Assembly: GCA_017396725.1 (NCBI GenBank)
Contig: JAFQLA010000208.1
Span: 1-7,250, forward strand
Reading direction: 5' to 3'
Origin: Oscillospiraceae bacterium
GTDB taxonomy: Bacteria > Bacillota_A > Clostridia > Oscillospirales > Oscillospiraceae
Length of the DNA stretch: 7,250 nt
Shown: in pieces, positions 6,053 to 7,250 of the stretch
Layout of the letters: each line of letters opens with the position of its first letter
Position numbering within the stretch: the first letter of the stretch is position 1
Notes under the pieces: generated by a model
Database searches by the model: none
The model's input: only the letters and a program-made list of their open reading frames with translations
What the model was told of the DNA's origin: nothing
Made by a program: the position numbers and the translations under genes

Positions 6053-6208
6053 TAGATCGTCCGCGTCCTGGACGGGGTGTTGGCCGTCCTTGGGGTTGCC
6101 GGTGTAGCTGCCCTGGGGGTCAAACACGGGGCTTTGCATCCGTCCCCGCTCCACCACGGCCTCCACCGTCAGCTTTTCCTCGCGGTCATATTCCTTTTTG
6201 GGCGTCAT
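6050..6208 (-). CDS. Small acidic protein with DPQGSYTG motif (52 aa)
   Basis: This reading frame encodes 52 residues with no membrane segment or signal peptide. The N-terminal half is charged and probably helical (KKEYDREEKLTVEAVVERGR, residues 4-23). The second half is compact and turn-rich (SPVFDPQGSYTGNPKDG, 26-42) and ends QDADDL. Acidic residues outnumber basic ones 11 to 7. GGAGG lies seven bases before the ATG at 6208; an ATG six bases further up is too close to that site. The frame ends directly against the shared terminator, as expected for a real gene. I have seen similar short proteins ending in an 'SYTG...QDADDL' pattern in Clostridia, but I assign no function. A weak promoter candidate lies just upstream. 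Confidence 0.75.
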   Translation of the reverse strand: MTPKKEYDREEKLTVEAVVERGRMQSPVFDPQGSYTGNPKDGQHPVQDADDL

Positions 6209-6251
6209 GTGCATCCCTCCTTTGGGGTTTATTGTGCCCGCGGAGGGAAAA

Positions 6252-6260
6252 TCTATACCA
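6252..6260 (-). promoter_or_regulatory. Weak extended -10 candidate for the 52-aa gene
   Basis: On the minus strand TGG is followed by TATAGA, an extended -10 pattern, about 40 bases before the small gene. No -35 box of quality is found at 15-18 bases. The position where it would lie is occupied by the terminator hairpin of the CofE-like gene. The small gene may instead be read through from upstream. Confidence 0.3.
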
Positions 6261-6263
6261 AAA

Positions 6264-6295
6264 CGGACAAAGAGCGCACCTTACGGTACGCTCTT
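6264..6295 (-). terminator. Terminator of the CofE-like gene
   Basis: On the minus strand AAGAGCGTACC, GTAA and GGTGCGCTCTT form an eleven-pair stem with a four-base loop, followed by TGTCCGTTTTGG. The one non-Watson-Crick position is U-G in the leftward RNA but C-A in the rightward RNA, so the structure fits leftward transcription. The tail is a moderate T tract. It starts about 55 bases after the stop at 6350. Confidence 0.6.
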
Positions 6296-6349
6296 CGCCT
6301 TTCTCTTTTTTCTCAACAGGCAGGCCCTGTCGACTTGCCGTAAAAAAGC

Positions 6350-7051
6350 TTACTTCTTCTCGCGGATGAGGATGAAGGGGGTCAGCTGCTTGGACTGGCC
6401 TGCGGGGTTATCACGGATGATGTCGCACAGCGCCTCGTCGGAAAGGGTGACGCAGCTGCACTTGCCGAGGATGTCGCGGGTGAGGTCGTTGGCGTCCACG
6501 ATCATGCACTTGACGCCCGTCTTTTCGCAGATCTCGTTGCAAACGCCGGTGGGATCTTCCGGCAGGCGGATGCCGTACTCACCGTAGACGGGGAAGACAT
6601 CGGGATAGAACCCGTCAAGGCCCGTGACTTCTTCGCCCACCATATCATAGAAAATGCCGCGCTTGCCCATGAGCTTGCCGAAGCCCGCGCAGATGGCCGC
6701 CCACAGCACCCGCCACGCGCCCGCGTGGTTGATGGCAAACTGCATCTTATACACATCGCCCACGCCGATGCCCGCGCTATTGTGCTGGATGGCGAAGCGG
6801 GAGAGGAATTTGGCAAGGAAGGAGACCTTCATATCCTTCTTGTAGACCACGCGCTTCTGGCACAAAGCGATGATCTTTTCAGAGATGGAGAGCAGCCAGC
6901 CCTCTTCATAAATGGGCTTGACATAGCGCTCGATGAGCTCTATATAATCCTCGCCGATCTCCACAAAATGGGTGTGGATGGCGTGGCGCTCGTAAGTGAC
7001 ACCGTTAGAGACGATCTCTACATTCTTTTTCTCGTTGGCGATAAATTCCAT
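6350..7051 (-). CDS. CofE-like protein (coenzyme F420-0:L-glutamate ligase family)
   Basis: The 233-residue product resembles the F420-0:gamma-glutamyl ligase (CofE) family and, by memory, a Clostridial subgroup of it. Visible family-like elements are YIELIERYVKPIYEEGWLLSISEKIIA (residues 36-62, matching the region that ends in the 'QKIVSK'-type strand), the glycine-rich GIGVGD (94-99), the GKRGIFYDMVGEE block (129-141), the metal-site-like IVDANDLTRDILG (184-196) and DNPAGQS (214-220). True CofE adds glutamates to coenzyme F420 in a GTP-dependent reaction. No other F420 gene is nearby, so the substrate here is uncertain. It has no signal peptide or membrane anchor and should be cytoplasmic. 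AGAGGA lies six bases before the ATG, and a promoter precedes it. It is transcribed as a single gene with its own terminator. Confidence 0.75.
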   Translation of the reverse strand: MEFIANEKKNVEIVSNGVTYERHAIHTHFVEIGEDYIELIERYVKPIYEEGWLLSISEKIIALCQKRVVYKKDMKVSFLAKFLSRFAIQHNSAGIGVGDVYKMQFAINHAGAWRVLWAAICAGFGKLMGKRGIFYDMVGEEVTGLDGFYPDVFPVYGEYGIRLPEDPTGVCNEICEKTGVKCMIVDANDLTRDILGKCSCVTLSDEALCDIIRDNPAGQSKQLTPFILIREKK

Positions 7052-7099
7052 GGTTTGTCCTCTTTTCCAAGGTGATGGCGCCCTGCGCCTCCATTTTGC

Positions 7100-7128
7100 A
7101 GTATACCACAGTTTTCCCGGTTTGAAAA
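7100..7128 (-). promoter_or_regulatory. Promoter of the CofE-like gene with extended -10
   Basis: On the minus strand TTTTCA is followed after 17 bases by TATACT, preceded by TGG (TGn extended -10). Initiation near 7093 gives a leader of about 40 nt before the ATG at 7051. Confidence 0.65.
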
Positions 7129-7178
7129 GGCATGGGGCGCCAATTTGCGGGATTTTGCGAAGGGGGAGGGGGGGGAAG

Positions 7179-7199
7179 AGTGAATAGTGAAGAGTGAAG
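7179..7199 (+). repeat. Three tandem heptamers AGTGAA(T/G)
   Basis: AGTGAAT, AGTGAAG and AGTGAAG lie directly next to each other, followed by AG. They sit between the CofE-like promoter and the right-edge hairpin repeat, after a G-rich stretch (7161-7175). The degenerate heptamers at 937-957 are similar. Confidence 0.65.
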
Positions 7200-7205
7200 A
7201 GGTAT

Positions 7206-7250
7206 CTCTCCCTCAGTCAGCTTCGCTGACAGCTCCCTCATCAGAGGGAG
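7206..7250 (-). repeat. Modular hairpin repeat, right-edge unit (cut by window end)
   Basis: Read on the minus strand this is CTCCCTC-TGAT-GAGGGAG (7250-7233), then CT, then GTCAGC-GAA-GCTGAC (7230-7216), then TGAGGGAG. That is the order of unit B without its central GC-rich hairpin. Both stems pair perfectly. Positions 7209-7227 are the exact complement of 94-112 at the left edge. The element reaches the last base, so more may lie beyond. Confidence 0.7.

Overview
The window looks like chromosomal DNA from a GC-rich member of the Clostridia, most likely in or near the Oscillospiraceae/Ruminococcaceae. The evidence is strong GGAGG-type ribosome binding sites, classical hairpin-plus-T terminators, a Bacillota-type gene set (YerB/DUF3048 lipoprotein, YxjI/LURP-one-like protein, CofE-like protein, MnmG of the Bacillus type), and intergenic mosaics of short hairpins that I recall as common in that group. 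The family-level placement is inference. I see no plasmid, phage, transposase, CRISPR or structural RNA gene.

Layout from left to right. Positions 1-144 hold fragments of a modular hairpin repeat. A leftward gene (145-918) encodes an unrecognised membrane protein with about eight membrane segments; its last codons lie inside repeat-like sequence. Positions 919-1512 have no gene. They hold a degenerate heptamer repeat, two tandem repeat units of three hairpins each, an 18-bp perfect palindrome, a leftward promoter candidate and the rightward promoter of the next gene. A rightward YxjI-like gene (1513-1986) meets leftward mnmG (2031-3896) at a shared bidirectional terminator. mnmG overlaps the stop codon of the gene upstream of it, a membrane-anchored metallophosphoesterase (3899-4738), so those two are probably one operon.

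A 184-bp divergent promoter region (4739-4922) separates that operon from a rightward YerB/DUF3048 lipoprotein gene (4923-6014). The lipoprotein gene converges, across a second shared terminator, on a 52-residue acidic gene (6050-6208, leftward). Further right is a leftward CofE-like gene (6350-7051) with its own promoter and terminator. The right edge carries three tandem heptamers and another hairpin repeat unit in inverted orientation, cut by the window end.

The genes do not form one pathway. mnmG is a tRNA wobble-uridine modification gene away from its usual mnmE/rsmG neighbours. The lipoprotein, membrane protein and phosphoesterase are envelope-associated proteins of uncertain role. The CofE-like protein has no F420 genes near it. 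The most unusual feature is the modular hairpin repeat: its units keep the same order of elements while the stem arms differ and remain complementary.
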